Shown here: positions 46,109 through 56,128 of the stretch, piece by piece
Numbering within the stretch: the first letter of the stretch is position 1
Layout: the number at the start of each line of letters is the position of its first letter
Origin: Rhodospirillales bacterium
GTDB taxonomy: Bacteria; Pseudomonadota; Alphaproteobacteria; Rhodospirillales; Casp-alpha2
Assembly: GCA_021775095.1 (NCBI GenBank)
Contig: JAJFII010000035.1
Location: 27,442 to 91,441 of the forward strand
Direction of reading: 5' to 3'
Length of the DNA: 64,000 nt
Notes under the pieces: model-generated
Told to the model about the DNA's origin: nothing
What the model saw: only the letters and a program-made list of their open reading frames with translations
Database searches by the model: none
Made by a program: the position numbers and the translations under genes

Positions 46109-47179
46109 ATGTCGCATAACTCATTTGGACACCTATTTCGTTTCACAACCTTTGGCGAAAGCCACGGGCCGGCGATCGGCTGTGTGGTCGATGGCACACC
46201 GCCGGGTATTCCCCTAAAGGAAAGGGACATTCAGGTTGATCTCGACAAACGCCGACCGGGTCAGTCTCGCTTCACCACCCAACGCCAGGAACCCGATACG
46301 GTAAAAATCCTTTCCGGCGTATTTGAGGGCCAGACCACAGGAACATCCATCGGGCTGATGATTGAAAATGTCGATCAGCGTTCCAAAGACTACAGTGAGA
46401 TCAAAGACAAATACCGTCCGGGCCACGCCGACTATACTTATATTTCGAAATATGGAATTCGCGATTATCGCGGCGGCGGCAGGTCTTCTGCACGCGAAAC
46501 CGCAATGCGCGTCGCCGCCGGGGCTATTGCCCGCAAAATATTGGGAGCCGAAATTAAAATTCGGGGGGCCCTTGTTCAGGTTGGTGAAAAACATATCGAC
46601 AGGAACAATTGGGATTGGGACGAGGTCAACTCCAACCCCTTTTTTGCACCGGATCCACAAGCGGTTCCGGTATTTGAATCCTATCTCGACGGAATTCGTA
46701 AAAACGGATCGTCCGTCGGTGCCATTATCGAAGTTGTCGCGACCGGTGTGCCGGTGGGTTGGGGTGCGCCCATCTATGGTAAATTGGATCAGGATCTGGC
46801 TTCGGCAATGATGAGCATTAATGCCGTCAAGGGCGTCGAAATCGGTGCCGGATTCGAAGCGGCATCCCTGACCGGTGAACAGAATGCCGATGAAATGCGA
46901 GCCGGACACAATCGGCCGGAATTTTTGTCTAACCATGCCGGTGGCATACTAGGCGGATTGTCGACCGGGCAGGATGTGGTCTGCCGGTTTGCCGTCAAAC
47001 CCACAAGTTCTATCCTCGCGTCGCGCAAAACCATCGATCGTTCCGGCCGTGAAACTGAAATCATCACCAAAGGCCGGCATGATCCCTGTGTCGGTATCCG
47101 AGCCGTTCCCATCGGCGAAGCGATGATGGCCTGTGTCCTGGCTGATCATAGGCTTCGCCACCGTGCCCAGTGCGGTTAA
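46109..47179 (+). CDS. aroC: Chorismate synthase
   Basis: 356 residues. Converts EPSP to chorismate with reduced FMN in the shikimate pathway. The three signatures are all present: [15 protein letters not shown] at the N-terminus, [20 protein letters not shown] in the middle, and [20 protein letters not shown] near the C-terminus. Normal length and intact. Likely operon partner of fabI, followed at 20 bp by the histidine phosphatase gene on the same strand. Confidence 0.97.
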   Translation: MSHNSFGHLFRFTTFGESHGPAIGCVVDGTPPGIPLKERDIQVDLDKRRPGQSRFTTQRQEPDTVKILSGVFEGQTTGTSIGLMIENVDQRSKDYSEIKDKYRPGHADYTYISKYGIRDYRGGGRSSARETAMRVAAGAIARKILGAEIKIRGALVQVGEKHIDRNNWDWDEVNSNPFFAPDPQAVPVFESYLDGIRKNGSSVGAIIEVVATGVPVGWGAPIYGKLDQDLASAMMSINAVKGVEIGAGFEAASLTGEQNADEMRAGHNRPEFLSNHAGGILGGLSTGQDVVCRFAVKPTSSILASRKTIDRSGRETEIITKGRHDPCVGIRAVPIGEAMMACVLADHRLRHRAQCG

Positions 47180-47199
47180 TTTGAAAGTTTGCAAAATCA

Positions 47200-47745
47200 A
47201 TGACGATTTATTTAATCCGCCATGGTCAATCTGAATTTAACGCTGAATTTGCCTTGCAACGACCCAATGACCCAATGATTTTCGATGCGCCCCTAACCGA
47301 CTTGGGCCGCACACAAGCTCAACAGGCGAGCGCAAAAATAGCAGATCTCGGCATCCGGCAGGTGATCGCGTCGCCCATGACCCGTGCCATTCAAACAGCC
47401 ATGCATGTCTTCGGTGGAGATCACCCGATAACCATTGATCCCCGAATGCGGGAAAAACTGGTCCATAGCTGCGATGTTGGCAGCCATCCTCCCCTGTTAC
47501 AAAAATTGTTCAATCACCTGTCATTTGACCACCTCGCCACCCATTGGTGGCACGGCGACCCGGCGTTAGAGGGGCGCATACAGGTTGAACCCGACGAAGT
47601 CTTTTTAACTCGGGCCCGAAATTTTCGCGCTTGGCTGGATACCTGGGAGGGCGAACCCCTGGCGCTGGTCGGCCATGGCACGTTTTTTGTGGAGTTAGCC
47701 GGTCACCATATGGAAAACTGTGAAATCCACTGTTATCGACCCTAA
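47200..47745 (+). CDS. Histidine phosphatase superfamily (phosphoglycerate mutase-like)
   Basis: 181 residues starting MTIYLIRHGQSEFN. The RHG motif with its nucleophilic histidine is at residues 7-9, a second arginine lies in IASPMTRAIQTA, and the second catalytic histidine lies in LALVGHGTFFVEL. Such enzymes are phosphatases or mutases on varied small substrates; the substrate is not evident. Probably the last gene of the fabI-aroC run. Its TAA stop overlaps the TAG of the convergent TPR gene within the four bases ctaa. Confidence 0.9.
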   Translation: MTIYLIRHGQSEFNAEFALQRPNDPMIFDAPLTDLGRTQAQQASAKIADLGIRQVIASPMTRAIQTAMHVFGGDHPITIDPRMREKLVHSCDVGSHPPLLQKLFNHLSFDHLATHWWHGDPALEGRIQVEPDEVFLTRARNFRAWLDTWEGEPLALVGHGTFFVELAGHHMENCEIHCYRP

Positions 47746-49100
47746 GCCAGCAAAAGTTTCATCGCTTGTTGTTTGGCCTGTGCGGCGTTCACATCACCCA
47801 GTGCGTTTAACACGCCGGCCAGTTTTTTCCAGTTCAGGCCATTGTCTGGCGCTGTTTTGGTTCGGTTTTCCAGCATATGACGCGCCGTTTGAAAATCGCC
47901 CGATTTTATCGATGCTTCAATCATTAACAATTCAAAGACATCGCGTTGCGCATGGCTCCCACCAATTTCGACAACCCGTCCGCGCAAGCCAAGCAGTGTG
48001 GATTGCGCCGACCCGCAGTTGCCGGTTCGAAAATCGAACATCGCCTGACACAACGGTGCCGCTACTTTTTGACGCAATTCTCCACCTATTTCAGGAGAGC
48101 TTGAAATCAATTCCTCAACCCGCGTTTTGTCGCCCATGGCGGCAAACATCATGGCAAAATGGACATCCGCAAACATCAAGATGTGTTCGTCCGTCCGGTC
48201 TTTTACTTTTTCATATAAATTGAACCACCGGTCGCCGACGTCAATTCCCACATATTCGAGGCGAATTAGGAGGGCCGCGTTATTACACAAGTCGGCATAC
48301 TCATCGGATTGGGGATCCCACATTTGTTCATCATATAGCCGCAGAACCCGTTCAAAATCGCCAAGTCCCCAATACATCAAAGCCAAATGCCAGATGACGT
48401 GATATCGAAAGTTATTGGCGTCCCGCCAATGGGGTTTGTGGCCGGTGATCCACGCAGCGCCCTCTGACCGGCGTTCCTGCATTTCCATAATATGTGCGAC
48501 CGCATGGATCGCCCATGGGTCGACCGGGTCCATATCGAGACCGGCGCGACCCAGGTTTTCCGCTTTTTCGTAGGACCCACACTCTTCAAAAGCAAACGCC
48601 CGCATCCCCAGAAGAAAGCTGTAACCTGGCATCGTCTCGTCCCAAAAGGGAAATACCGACTCCAGGCTTTTAAGCATGGCATTGGAATTACCGCTGTAAA
48701 AGTGACCAAAATGGCCGAGCCGCAAGGCAATGCGATCGCAAGGATGGGAATCCAGTATTTCATCCCAAATCCTGATCGCACCGGCCTTGTCGTCGTGCGC
48801 CCATAAACCCAATGCTTTGATATGCGCCTGTTCGCGTGGGCTGCCATTTTTGCCAAATTGCAGGGCGTCTTGATGGCTCTTTTGTGCCCGCACCTTTAAC
48901 GGCGCACTGGCCATGAACATGAAGAAGTAGCCCTTCAGACAATGGGCCATCGGCATTTGCGGGTCGGCTTCAAATACCGCCTTGAGGTGATCGCCAGTGT
49001 CTCGCCCGACCCGGTACAGGGCCTCTACCGTCGCCTCAAAAGCCGCTATGGCTTGTTGGTTGACCGCCGTATACTCTAACCCACAATTGTCTTTTAGCAT
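47742..49100 (-). CDS. TTC38-like tetratricopeptide repeat protein
   Basis: 452 residues; ATG 49100 with AAGGTGA upstream. The whole protein is helical-repeat. It matches the family of bacterial homologues of eukaryotic tetratricopeptide repeat protein 38: MAHCLKGYFFMFMASAPLKV near the N-terminus, the conserved core WAIHAVAHIMEMQERRSEGA, and NFRYHVIWHLALMYWGLGDF. No signal peptide or membrane segment. Molecular function is not established for the family. Divergent from the rhodanese gene with a 91-bp spacer. Confidence 0.88.
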   Translation of the reverse strand: MLKDNCGLEYTAVNQQAIAAFEATVEALYRVGRDTGDHLKAVFEADPQMPMAHCLKGYFFMFMASAPLKVRAQKSHQDALQFGKNGSPREQAHIKALGLWAHDDKAGAIRIWDEILDSHPCDRIALRLGHFGHFYSGNSNAMLKSLESVFPFWDETMPGYSFLLGMRAFAFEECGSYEKAENLGRAGLDMDPVDPWAIHAVAHIMEMQERRSEGAAWITGHKPHWRDANNFRYHVIWHLALMYWGLGDFERVLRLYDEQMWDPQSDEYADLCNNAALLIRLEYVGIDVGDRWFNLYEKVKDRTDEHILMFADVHFAMMFAAMGDKTRVEELISSSPEIGGELRQKVAAPLCQAMFDFRTGNCGSAQSTLLGLRGRVVEIGGSHAQRDVFELLMIEASIKSGDFQTARHMLENRTKTAPDNGLNWKKLAGVLNALGDVNAAQAKQQAMKLLLA

Positions 49101-49191
49101 TTTTCACCTTATCGGAAATTCAGTAAAGAAATTTAGAGCGCTGGCCCCATATATGCTAGACAAGAAAATCAATATTTCGGAGGACCCCAGA

Positions 49192-49512
49192 ATGCCAGAA
49201 ATGATCGAAGTGGATCCAAAAACAGCTAAAGAATGGCTGGATTTGGGTGAAGCCATTTTCATAGATGTTCGCGAAGCTCAGGAGTTAGAAGAGGTTCGAA
49301 TTCCCGGTGCCCTGCACAATCCCATGTCAGCCTTCGACCCCGAGGCGTTGCCCGATGAGGGGAAAAAAATTGTCTTTGTTTGCGCCATGGGCATGCGCTC
49401 GATGCAGGTTGGTCAGTATTTACTGAACACGGAAAAGCTGAGCGAAGCCTATAATCTCACTGGTGGGACTTCCGGTTGGGCACAATTGGGGTTACCGTTT
49501 GAACATGAATGA
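49192..49512 (+). CDS. Single-domain rhodanese
   Basis: 106 residues from ATG 49192 (MPEMIEVDPKTAKEW), chosen because CGGAGGA lies eight bases upstream; the frame is open much further upstream, but that part overlaps the divergent TPR gene. Rhodanese fold with FIDVREAQELEEVRIPGA and the active-site loop FVCAMGMRSMQVG containing the sulfur-carrying cysteine. Transfers sulfane sulfur. With tusA and the soe/cys genes this adds to the sulfur-handling content of the window, though it is not in an operon with them. Stop lies 13 bp from tlyA-type gene stop. Confidence 0.9.
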   Translation: MPEMIEVDPKTAKEWLDLGEAIFIDVREAQELEEVRIPGALHNPMSAFDPEALPDEGKKIVFVCAMGMRSMQVGQYLLNTEKLSEAYNLTGGTSGWAQLGLPFEHE

Positions 49513-49525
49513 ATTCCCATCCAGA

Positions 49526-50284
49526 TCACATAATCTGTCGTTTTTTCGCGGCGATTAAAAATTCCAGATTTCCTTCCGGACCCTTAATTGGGCTTTCCAT
49601 AAGGCCAACCACCTGCCAATCGGGTAAACGGTCGATCCAATTTCGCGTTTCATCAATAACGCGTTGGTGCAGTTGCGGATCACGAACAACGCCCCGTTCG
49701 CCAACCTCATGTTTTGCCACTTCAAACTGTGGTTTGATCAGCGCGATCAAATAGCCGTCGGTACGCGCAAGAGACATTGCTGCGGGCAGAACTGTCCGTA
49801 CGCCAATAAAACTGGCATCACAGACGATCAAGTTCGGGAGGTCGGTGATGAGCTCAGACGTCAGGTGTCGGGCATTTGTTTTTTCCAACACAACAACCCG
49901 CTCATCGGTCCGCAGTTTCCAGGCCAGTTGACCGTTGCCAACATCGACTGCATAAACCTTTTGTGCGCCGTTTTGCAACAACACATCCGTAAATCCACCG
50001 GTCGAGGCCCCCACATCGACACAAATACAACCAGTCACATCGACATCGAACTGAAGCAGACCATGGGCCAGTTTGATACCGCCACGAGATACCCACGGGT
50101 GATCCTGGCCGCGGACTTCGAGCGCCGTATCTTCGGCAAGTTGCAAACCCGCCTTATCAAGCTTTCGCTCCCGCGCGAAAACCTTGCCGGCCATGATCAA
50201 ACCCTGGGCTTTGGCTAATCCTTCCACCAGGCCCCGCTCAACAAGCAATTGATCGAGACGTTTTTTGGCGGGTTTACCCGCCAA
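49526..50284 (-). CDS. tlyA: TlyA family rRNA 2'-O-methyltransferase (hemolysin A-like)
   Basis: An N-terminal S4 RNA-binding domain (KKRLDQLLVERGLVEGLAKA) is followed by an FtsJ/RrmJ methyltransferase domain with the SAM motif VDVGASTGGFTDVLLQNGA, CDASFIGVRTVLPA and ALIKPQFEVAKHEVGERGVV. Relatives methylate ribosomal RNA and were once called hemolysins. The start is uncertain: TTG 50284 lies three bases after the dxs stop and gives a family-like N-terminus (252 residues), whereas an ATG at 50353 would overlap dxs by 67 bp. Same strand and direct neighbour of dxs, a common alphaproteobacterial order. Confidence 0.92.
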   Translation of the reverse strand: MAGKPAKKRLDQLLVERGLVEGLAKAQGLIMAGKVFARERKLDKAGLQLAEDTALEVRGQDHPWVSRGGIKLAHGLLQFDVDVTGCICVDVGASTGGFTDVLLQNGAQKVYAVDVGNGQLAWKLRTDERVVVLEKTNARHLTSELITDLPNLIVCDASFIGVRTVLPAAMSLARTDGYLIALIKPQFEVAKHEVGERGVVRDPQLHQRVIDETRNWIDRLPDWQVVGLMESPIKGPEGNLEFLIAAKKRQIM

Positions 50285-50286
50285 AA

Positions 50287-52221
50287 TTAAGCCCGCTGAA
50301 TATTGTTTACCGCTTCTGCCTCGGCATCTCGACCCAAAGCCGAAAGGACACAAGCGACAATATGCGGTGCCGTCAAACCCGCCTGATCCAGTTGATTGGC
50401 TGGGCTGTCTTGCTCGAGGAACTGGTCGGGCATGGTCAAATTGCGCACCTTTAGGCCATTTTCAAGCAGCCCATCATTGGCCATAAACTGCATGACATGG
50501 GCCGCAAACCCGCCCGCAGACCCCTCTTCAATGGTAACCAGAACATCATGGTTTTCCGCCAAGGATTTGATCATTTCCCGATCAATCGGTTTGGCAAAGC
50601 GTGCATCGGCAATGGTCGTCGACAGCCCCCTGGTTTCCAGGTCTTCGGCGGCCTTTAAGGCTTCTTTTAACGACGCCCCCAAACTCAATAACGCAACGGT
50701 TTTACCTTCCTGGACAATCCGGCCTTTACCGATTTCAAGGACCGTTCCCTTGGACGGCAATTCCACACCGACGCCCTCTCCGCGCGGGTAGCGGATCGCG
50801 CTGGGCCCGTCATTTATGGACACCGCCGTCGCGGTCATATGGACCAGTTCCGCTTCGTCGCTGGGCGCCATCACGACAATACCTGGCAGAGTACAAAGAT
50901 AGGCCAGATCAAAAGCGCCACAGTGGGTTGATCCGTCGGCCCCGACATAACCAGCACGATCAATAGCGAAGCGAACGGGAAGATGCTGAATGCATACGTC
51001 GTGAACCACCTGATCATAGGCCCGCTGCAAAAATGTCGAATAAATAGCGGCAAAGGGTTTATACCCTTCCGAGGCCAGTCCGGCAGCAAACGTCACCGCG
51101 TGTTGTTCGGCAATTCCCACGTCAAAACTGCGCTCTGGGAATTGCTCCGAAAACTTATCCACACCGGTGCCTCCCGGCATGGCCGCCGATATGGCGACAA
51201 TCTTGTCATCAATTTCTGCTTCGGCAATAAGCGCTTTGGCAAAAACGCCTGTATAACTGGGTGCATTGGCGATGGCTTTGTGTTGTTTGCCTGTCACCAC
51301 ATCAAATTTTGACACCCCATGATATTTGTCGCTGGACTGCTCAGCCGGGCCATAACCGTGACCTTTTTCGGTAACCACATGAATGAGAACCGGTCCCGGC
51401 TCGACATCGTCGCGTAAATTTTTAAGAACGGGTATCAGATGATCCAGGTTGTGGCCATCAATGGGCCCCACATAATAGAATCCAAGTTCTTCGAACAAGG
51501 TTCCACCGGTAACAAGTCCACGCCCGTATTCATCAATTTTTCCTGCCGCCTCTTCAATGGGGCGAGGAAATTTTTTCATGACATCTTTGGCGAAATGACG
51601 AACGGATCGGAAAGATTTCGACGAAATTAATCGGGACAGGTAGGCGTTTAAAGCACCAACGGGGGGTGCAATCGACATGTCATTGTCGTTCAATATAACA
51701 ATTAACCGGGCATCCATGGAACCGGCGTTATTCATCGCTTCGTAGGCCATACCCGCGGTCATCGACCCATCGCCGATTACCGAAATCACATTCCGCGGTA
51801 TCCCGCCAAGCTCGGCTGCAACGGCCATGCCCAGGCCCGCCGAAATGGAGGTTGAGGAATGGGCCGCACCGAACGGGTCGTATTCACTCTCCGTTCGTTT
51901 GGTAAAACCAGAAAGTCCGCCACCCTGCCGCAGGCTATGCATATGATCGCGCCGCCCGGTTAATATTTTGTGGGGATAACATTGGTGGCCAACATCCCAA
52001 ATAAGGCGATCATGGGGCGTATCAAAAATATGGTGTATGGCGACCGTAAGTTCAACAACGCCCAGGCTGGCCCCCAAATGGCCGCCCGTAATGGAAACAT
52101 TGCGAACCGTATCATATCGCAGTTCGTCTGCCAGTTGTTTGAGTTGGTCGAGAGAGAAATCCCGGATGTCCGAAGGGCTGCTAACCGTATCGAGAAGCGG
52201 CGTCTTATGGTCTGTTGTCAC
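50287..52221 (-). CDS. dxs: 1-deoxy-D-xylulose-5-phosphate synthase
   Basis: 644 residues, full-length. Thiamine-diphosphate enzyme condensing pyruvate and glyceraldehyde 3-phosphate, the first step of the MEP isoprenoid pathway. Visible: [36 protein letters not shown], the ThDP motif [18 protein letters not shown] ending in [22 protein letters not shown] with the catalytic glutamate and [10 protein letters not shown] near the C-terminus. Flanked by ispA upstream and tlyA downstream on the same strand. Confidence 0.97.
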   Translation of the reverse strand: MTTDHKTPLLDTVSSPSDIRDFSLDQLKQLADELRYDTVRNVSITGGHLGASLGVVELTVAIHHIFDTPHDRLIWDVGHQCYPHKILTGRRDHMHSLRQGGGLSGFTKRTESEYDPFGAAHSSTSISAGLGMAVAAELGGIPRNVISVIGDGSMTAGMAYEAMNNAGSMDARLIVILNDNDMSIAPPVGALNAYLSRLISSKSFRSVRHFAKDVMKKFPRPIEEAAGKIDEYGRGLVTGGTLFEELGFYYVGPIDGHNLDHLIPVLKNLRDDVEPGPVLIHVVTEKGHGYGPAEQSSDKYHGVSKFDVVTGKQHKAIANAPSYTGVFAKALIAEAEIDDKIVAISAAMPGGTGVDKFSEQFPERSFDVGIAEQHAVTFAAGLASEGYKPFAAIYSTFLQRAYDQVVHDVCIQHLPVRFAIDRAGYVGADGSTHCGAFDLAYLCTLPGIVVMAPSDEAELVHMTATAVSINDGPSAIRYPRGEGVGVELPSKGTVLEIGKGRIVQEGKTVALLSLGASLKEALKAAEDLETRGLSTTIADARFAKPIDREMIKSLAENHDVLVTIEEGSAGGFAAHVMQFMANDGLLENGLKVRNLTMPDQFLEQDSPANQLDQAGLTAPHIVACVLSALGRDAEAEAVNNIQRA

Positions 52222-52307
52222 TTAGGTACCTCTAATTCCATCACCTTTAATTTCAAATACTTACATATTTTCCCAAATATTGCGAACATACTTTCACATA
52301 ATCCCGA

Positions 52308-53195
52308 TCAAGACCTGCGATTTACGATAAAACGAGCAAGTTCCTGCAGGAGAACGGCTCTTTCATCGAAAATATTCAGATGATTTACCGCCTGTTCGAC
52401 CAATAAATTTGCCTGTTTGCGGGCACGGTCGGCCCCTAATAAAGAAACAAACGTGGCTTTACCAGCAGCTTCGTCCTTACCGGTGGCTTTTCCCACCTGT
52501 TCGGCGGTCCCTTCCACATCAAGCAAATCGTCAGCAATTTGGAAGGCCAGGCCAATATCATGGGCATAGCCCCGTAAAACCGTGCGCGTTTCAGCCGACA
52601 CTTTACCAAGAATGCACCCGGCTTCGCAGGAAACGGAAATCAGCTCGCCGGTTTTCATGCGCTGCAATCGGGTGATTTCCGGGACATCCAGCTCATGGTC
52701 CTGGGCAACAAGATCCAACATTTGACCGCCGACCATTCCCCGGTCGCCGGCCGCTTTGGCATAGGCCAGACACAAGTCGGCGCGCACCCTCGCATCGGAA
52801 TGGGTGGCCTCAGATGCCAGCACTTCAAACGCCTTGGTCAACAGAGCGTCGCCAGCCAAAATCGCCGTTGCCTCGTCAAATTTGATATGTACCGTGGGTC
52901 GTCCCCTGCGCAGCTTATCGTCATCCATCGCCGGCAGGTCATCGTGGATGAGCGAATAACAATGGATCATTTCGATGGCCGCCGCGGCGCGAAGGGAGCG
53001 GGAGCGGGACACCCCAAACAGATCTGCACTGGCGACGACCAAAAAGGGCCGAACCCGTTTGCCGCCGCCGAGCGCCGAATAGCGCATGGCTTCGAGGAGC
53101 TGGTTTTCCGGTCCTTCCATCCGCTGAAGAAGATCATCGAGGACCTCATCGACGGCATCGGCCGTGTCGGTCATAGCTTTTTTAAAATCAATCAA
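52308..53195 (-). CDS. ispA: Polyprenyl (farnesyl/geranyl) diphosphate synthase
   Basis: Up to 295 residues. Two aspartate-rich motifs are intact: first HDDLPAMDDDKLRRGRPT, second DDLLDVEGTAEQVGK, plus GGGKRVRPFL. Condenses IPP with allylic diphosphates; the MDDDKLRRG form is typical of IspA farnesyl diphosphate synthases. Start is ambiguous: TTG 53195 has GGAA at good spacing, whereas ATG 53174 (MTDTADAVDEVLDDLL) gives the more family-like N-terminus but has only an A-rich leader. It lies between xseB and dxs, so the isoprenoid steps are co-transcribed. Confidence 0.95.
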   Translation of the reverse strand: MIDFKKAMTDTADAVDEVLDDLLQRMEGPENQLLEAMRYSALGGGKRVRPFLVVASADLFGVSRSRSLRAAAAIEMIHCYSLIHDDLPAMDDDKLRRGRPTVHIKFDEATAILAGDALLTKAFEVLASEATHSDARVRADLCLAYAKAAGDRGMVGGQMLDLVAQDHELDVPEITRLQRMKTGELISVSCEAGCILGKVSAETRTVLRGYAHDIGLAFQIADDLLDVEGTAEQVGKATGKDEAAGKATFVSLLGADRARKQANLLVEQAVNHLNIFDERAVLLQELARFIVNRRS

Positions 53196-53219
53196 TGGGA
53201 AATTCCGTTGTAATTGTGT

Positions 53220-53471
53220 CTATTCGTCATCTGCCGGTTCGGTCGCAATTGCGCCCCCCTTGCCGATGACAATTTTGTCAATTTTGCTCTGCGCGTCCTT
53301 TAGTTTTGCTTCGCAGTGGCTCTTCAGGTGAGCGCCTCGAGCGTAAGCGTTAATTGCCTCGTCCAGAGCGCCGCGACCGGTTTCAAGCTCGCGGACAATG
53401 TCCTCAAGTTCACTCAATGCATCTTCGAAACTTAATTTTTTAATGTCGGCAGGCAATTTATCGTCGGCCAT
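53220..53471 (-). CDS. xseB: Exodeoxyribonuclease VII small subunit
   Basis: 83 residues: LSFEDALSELEDIVRELETG and ALDEAINAYARGAHLKSHCE are the family core. XseB joins XseA to degrade single-stranded DNA. The ATG at 53471 is preceded by a run of G that can pair with an upstream CCCCC (plus-strand ccccccttt gaa ggggg at 53478-53494), so the ribosome site may lie in a small hairpin. First or second gene of the xseB-ispA-dxs run; the large subunit is not nearby. Confidence 0.94.
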   Translation of the reverse strand: MADDKLPADIKKLSFEDALSELEDIVRELETGRGALDEAINAYARGAHLKSHCEAKLKDAQSKIDKIVIGKGGAIATEPADDE

Positions 53472-53552
53472 TGTTATCCCCCCTTTGAAGGGGGCGGAGT
53501 TTATGGGGGTGAACCGTCAAGAGCAAGCCTTGCAAGGCCGCCACGCCCGACG

Positions 53553-54482
53553 TCATATATCCATCAAGGTCCGAACGTGAGCCATGGCGCTGTCACGCAG
53601 AGCGTCGAGATCGTATCCGCCTTCAAGCAGCGAGACGATCCGCCCCTCGCAACACGTATCCGCCACATCCATAAGTTCCCGGGTCACCCAGGCAAAGTCT
53701 TCCGTTTGGACGTTTAATTGCGCCAGAGGGTCGCGGGCATGGGCATCAAAGCCTGCCGAAATAAGGATCAACTCGGGTGAAAAATGGCGCAATACAGGAA
53801 GAATTCCGTTTTGATAGGCGTTTCGAAATTCGGCTGAACCGGCACCGGGAGAAAGCGGCATATTGCAAATGTTATCGGCGACCCCGGTTTCGCTGCGCGC
53901 TCCCGTCCCCGGATATGCCGGAAATTGGTGGCTGGAGCCGTAAAACAAACCTGCGTCATTTTCAAAACTGTGTTGGGTCCCGTTGCCATGGTGCACGTCA
54001 AAATCAATGACAGCAACCCGTTCCATGCCATGGCGCGCGCGGGCATGAAAGGCGGCAATGGCCGCAGAATTAAACAAACAAAACCCCATTGCCCGTGACG
54101 ATTCGGCGTGATGGCCCGGTGGACGAACGGCACAAAAGGCGTTGTCCGTTGATTTTGCGATTACCGCATCGACGGCGGTGACGGCGGCGCCCGACGCCCG
54201 ACGCGCCGCTTCTCCAGACGCTGGCGACATCACCGTGTCGGCGTCCAGACTGACCCGCCCCGCAACGGGAACATGGTCCAGAACACTTTCAATATAAGAT
54301 GATCCATGTACCGCCTCGACAATTTCGAGACTGATTTCCGGGGCTTCCAACCGTTCCAAATGGATAAATTCGTCGGCTTCCAACCCGCCCATGACCGATC
54401 GCAAGCGGTCTGGACATTCCGGATGGTGGTTGCCCGGATCATGTTCAATACAGGTCGGGTGGGAATACAACTGAGTTGCCAT
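53553..54482 (-). CDS. Histone deacetylase family hydrolase (class II-like)
   Basis: 309 residues. Zn-dependent deacetylase fold with HPECPDRLRSVMGGL near the start, the paired catalytic histidines in VRPPGHHAESSRAMGFCLFN, zinc ligands in VIDFDVHHGNGTQ and LISAGFDAHARDPL, and the C-terminal LLEGGYDLDAL with the active-site tyrosine. Bacterial members act on acetylpolyamines or acetyl-lysine; the substrate here is unknown. It lies 81 bp upstream of xseB on the same strand, an order common in alphaproteobacteria. Confidence 0.94.
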   Translation of the reverse strand: MATQLYSHPTCIEHDPGNHHPECPDRLRSVMGGLEADEFIHLERLEAPEISLEIVEAVHGSSYIESVLDHVPVAGRVSLDADTVMSPASGEAARRASGAAVTAVDAVIAKSTDNAFCAVRPPGHHAESSRAMGFCLFNSAAIAAFHARARHGMERVAVIDFDVHHGNGTQHSFENDAGLFYGSSHQFPAYPGTGARSETGVADNICNMPLSPGAGSAEFRNAYQNGILPVLRHFSPELILISAGFDAHARDPLAQLNVQTEDFAWVTRELMDVADTCCEGRIVSLLEGGYDLDALRDSAMAHVRTLMDI

Positions 54483-54504
54483 TTGGATCGATCCTATTCC
54501 GGTC

Positions 54505-55821
54505 TTATTCGCCTGCGGCTTTGGGGTCGGCAGTCACTTCTTTTAAATATTCGATCAGCTCATGCAACTGGGATTTATCGGTGACCCGCTGAACCGGCAT
54601 TTTTGTTCCCGGCAGATATTTGTCAGGCCCCTTGTCAAATAAGTCGAAAAGCGAGGATTCGTCCCAGATAAAGTCCAAACCGACCAAAGCTTTTGAATAT
54701 TTGTAATCGGCGACGCTACCAACCTTCCGCCCGAACAAATTTGAAATATGGGGACCGGAACGGCGAACCCCCTGTTTCGTCAGGGAATGGCACTTTGCGC
54801 ATTTCAGGAATAATTTTGCACCGGGGTGGGTGCTGGACAGCCAGGGTTTGGGTTCGTTCTGGTCATTCACTTCGGCGCCAATGCGGTCGCCACTGGCCAA
54901 ATGCCAGACACGGGCCCTTTCATCGGAGCCGGCACTGACAATAAATCGACCATCGGGCGACGCAGCAACGGCCCAGGACATGCCGTCGTGGGCCCTGATT
55001 TTACTTAAGATTCTTCCGTCTTTCAACGACCACTGAATGGCAAACCCATCGCGACCTACGGAAACGGCTTCGGTTCCGTTATTTAGAACTCGCAAGCCAA
55101 AAACCTGTTTGTCGTGTCCCTCAAGTTTTCGCAGTTCCCTGAATTTCTGGGTATCCCAAAGACGCAAGGAACCGTCTATACTCGATGATATAATCCGTGC
55201 CCCGTCCGCTGACGCGGCAAGTTGCGTAATGCCCATCAAATGTCCCTCAAGCTTACCAAGCAGACGACCCGTTGCGGTCTCAAACAACCGGATGGTGCGG
55301 TCATGCCCGCCGCTGGCAAAGGTCCGGCCATCGCCCACGAACACCACGGCATTAACCGGCGCAGGATGTTTGATTGCGGACATTTGTTTGCCGGTTTGAG
55401 TGTCCCAGAGGATGACCTGGTTATCCCAGCCACCGGTCGCGATGGTGAGGTCATCAGGGCTCAAGGCCAGAGCCATTACCTTATGTTTGTGTCCTCGTAA
55501 CTTAAATATTTCTGTTTGATTTTGCAGATTCCAAATGATCGCCGACGTGTCGTCGCTTGACGTTGCCGCCCTTTGGCCGTCGGCAAAGTAGACAACGCCC
55601 GTTACCGGACCCTCATGACCGTCCAATCGGCCAATTTCTTGCTGGTCTTCAAAATCCCATAAAATGGCAGAAAAATCGAAACTGCCGGTCAGGACCCGTC
55701 GGCCATCTGGCGAAAAATCGATCGCCCTGATGATGCCACCGTGGCCAACCAAGTCAGCCGCAGCGGGCAAGGGCCAATAAAAATACGCCAAAAGACCAAT
55801 AATAAGGGTAATGAATTTCAT
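54505..55821 (-). CDS. Secreted WD40 propeller fused to cytochrome c
   Basis: 438 residues from ATG 55821, giving a clean Sec signal (MKFITLIIGLLAYFYWPLPA, cleaved after AAA). A further 31 codons upstream are open but lack a signal. Seven WD40 blades span residues ~25-310 (for example DGRRVLTGSFDFSAILWDFE and DGSLRLWDTQKFRELRKLEG). The C-terminal ~100 residues are a class I cytochrome c with heme site C341-A-K-C344-H345 and axial Met408 in LPGTKMPVQ. A periplasmic electron-transfer protein whose propeller probably docks a partner. Partner and pathway unknown. Divergent from the RND operon. Confidence 0.9.
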   Translation of the reverse strand: MKFITLIIGLLAYFYWPLPAAADLVGHGGIIRAIDFSPDGRRVLTGSFDFSAILWDFEDQQEIGRLDGHEGPVTGVVYFADGQRAATSSDDTSAIIWNLQNQTEIFKLRGHKHKVMALALSPDDLTIATGGWDNQVILWDTQTGKQMSAIKHPAPVNAVVFVGDGRTFASGGHDRTIRLFETATGRLLGKLEGHLMGITQLAASADGARIISSSIDGSLRLWDTQKFRELRKLEGHDKQVFGLRVLNNGTEAVSVGRDGFAIQWSLKDGRILSKIRAHDGMSWAVAASPDGRFIVSAGSDERARVWHLASGDRIGAEVNDQNEPKPWLSSTHPGAKLFLKCAKCHSLTKQGVRRSGPHISNLFGRKVGSVADYKYSKALVGLDFIWDESSLFDLFDKGPDKYLPGTKMPVQRVTDKSQLHELIEYLKEVTADPKAAGE

Positions 55822-56128
55822 ATCGCGGATTTCCGAAAACCGAACAGAACAAGTTTCAACTATAGAAATATTCCCATGCGCAAAGATATAAAAAACCACG
55901 TGAGCCGATTTCAAAAGCTTGGCGTTGGCTGTCGTAAAACGGGATCTGATTCTGTTTGTATAGTGTGTTTTGAATGACTAAATTGCGGTCAACCCTGTAC
56001 CCATGACATGGATTTTTCATCCTATACGATTGTTGTATGCGGCTGGGACGCTTATATGTGTCTGGGAAACCCGATCAAATATTTTTATAACCCGCACCTA
56101 AAAGCGGGAGAGCAAAAGGACGGAATTC
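55822..56128. other. Divergent spacer between the WD40-cytochrome c gene and the RND operon
   Basis: 307 bp. Open frames here have no ribosome site and overlap real genes. AT-rich patches near 55855-55905 and 56080-56095 are likely promoter areas for the two divergent units. No regulator gene or clear operator is present. AAAAGGA at 56114-56120 is the ribosome site of the adaptor gene. Confidence 0.5.
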
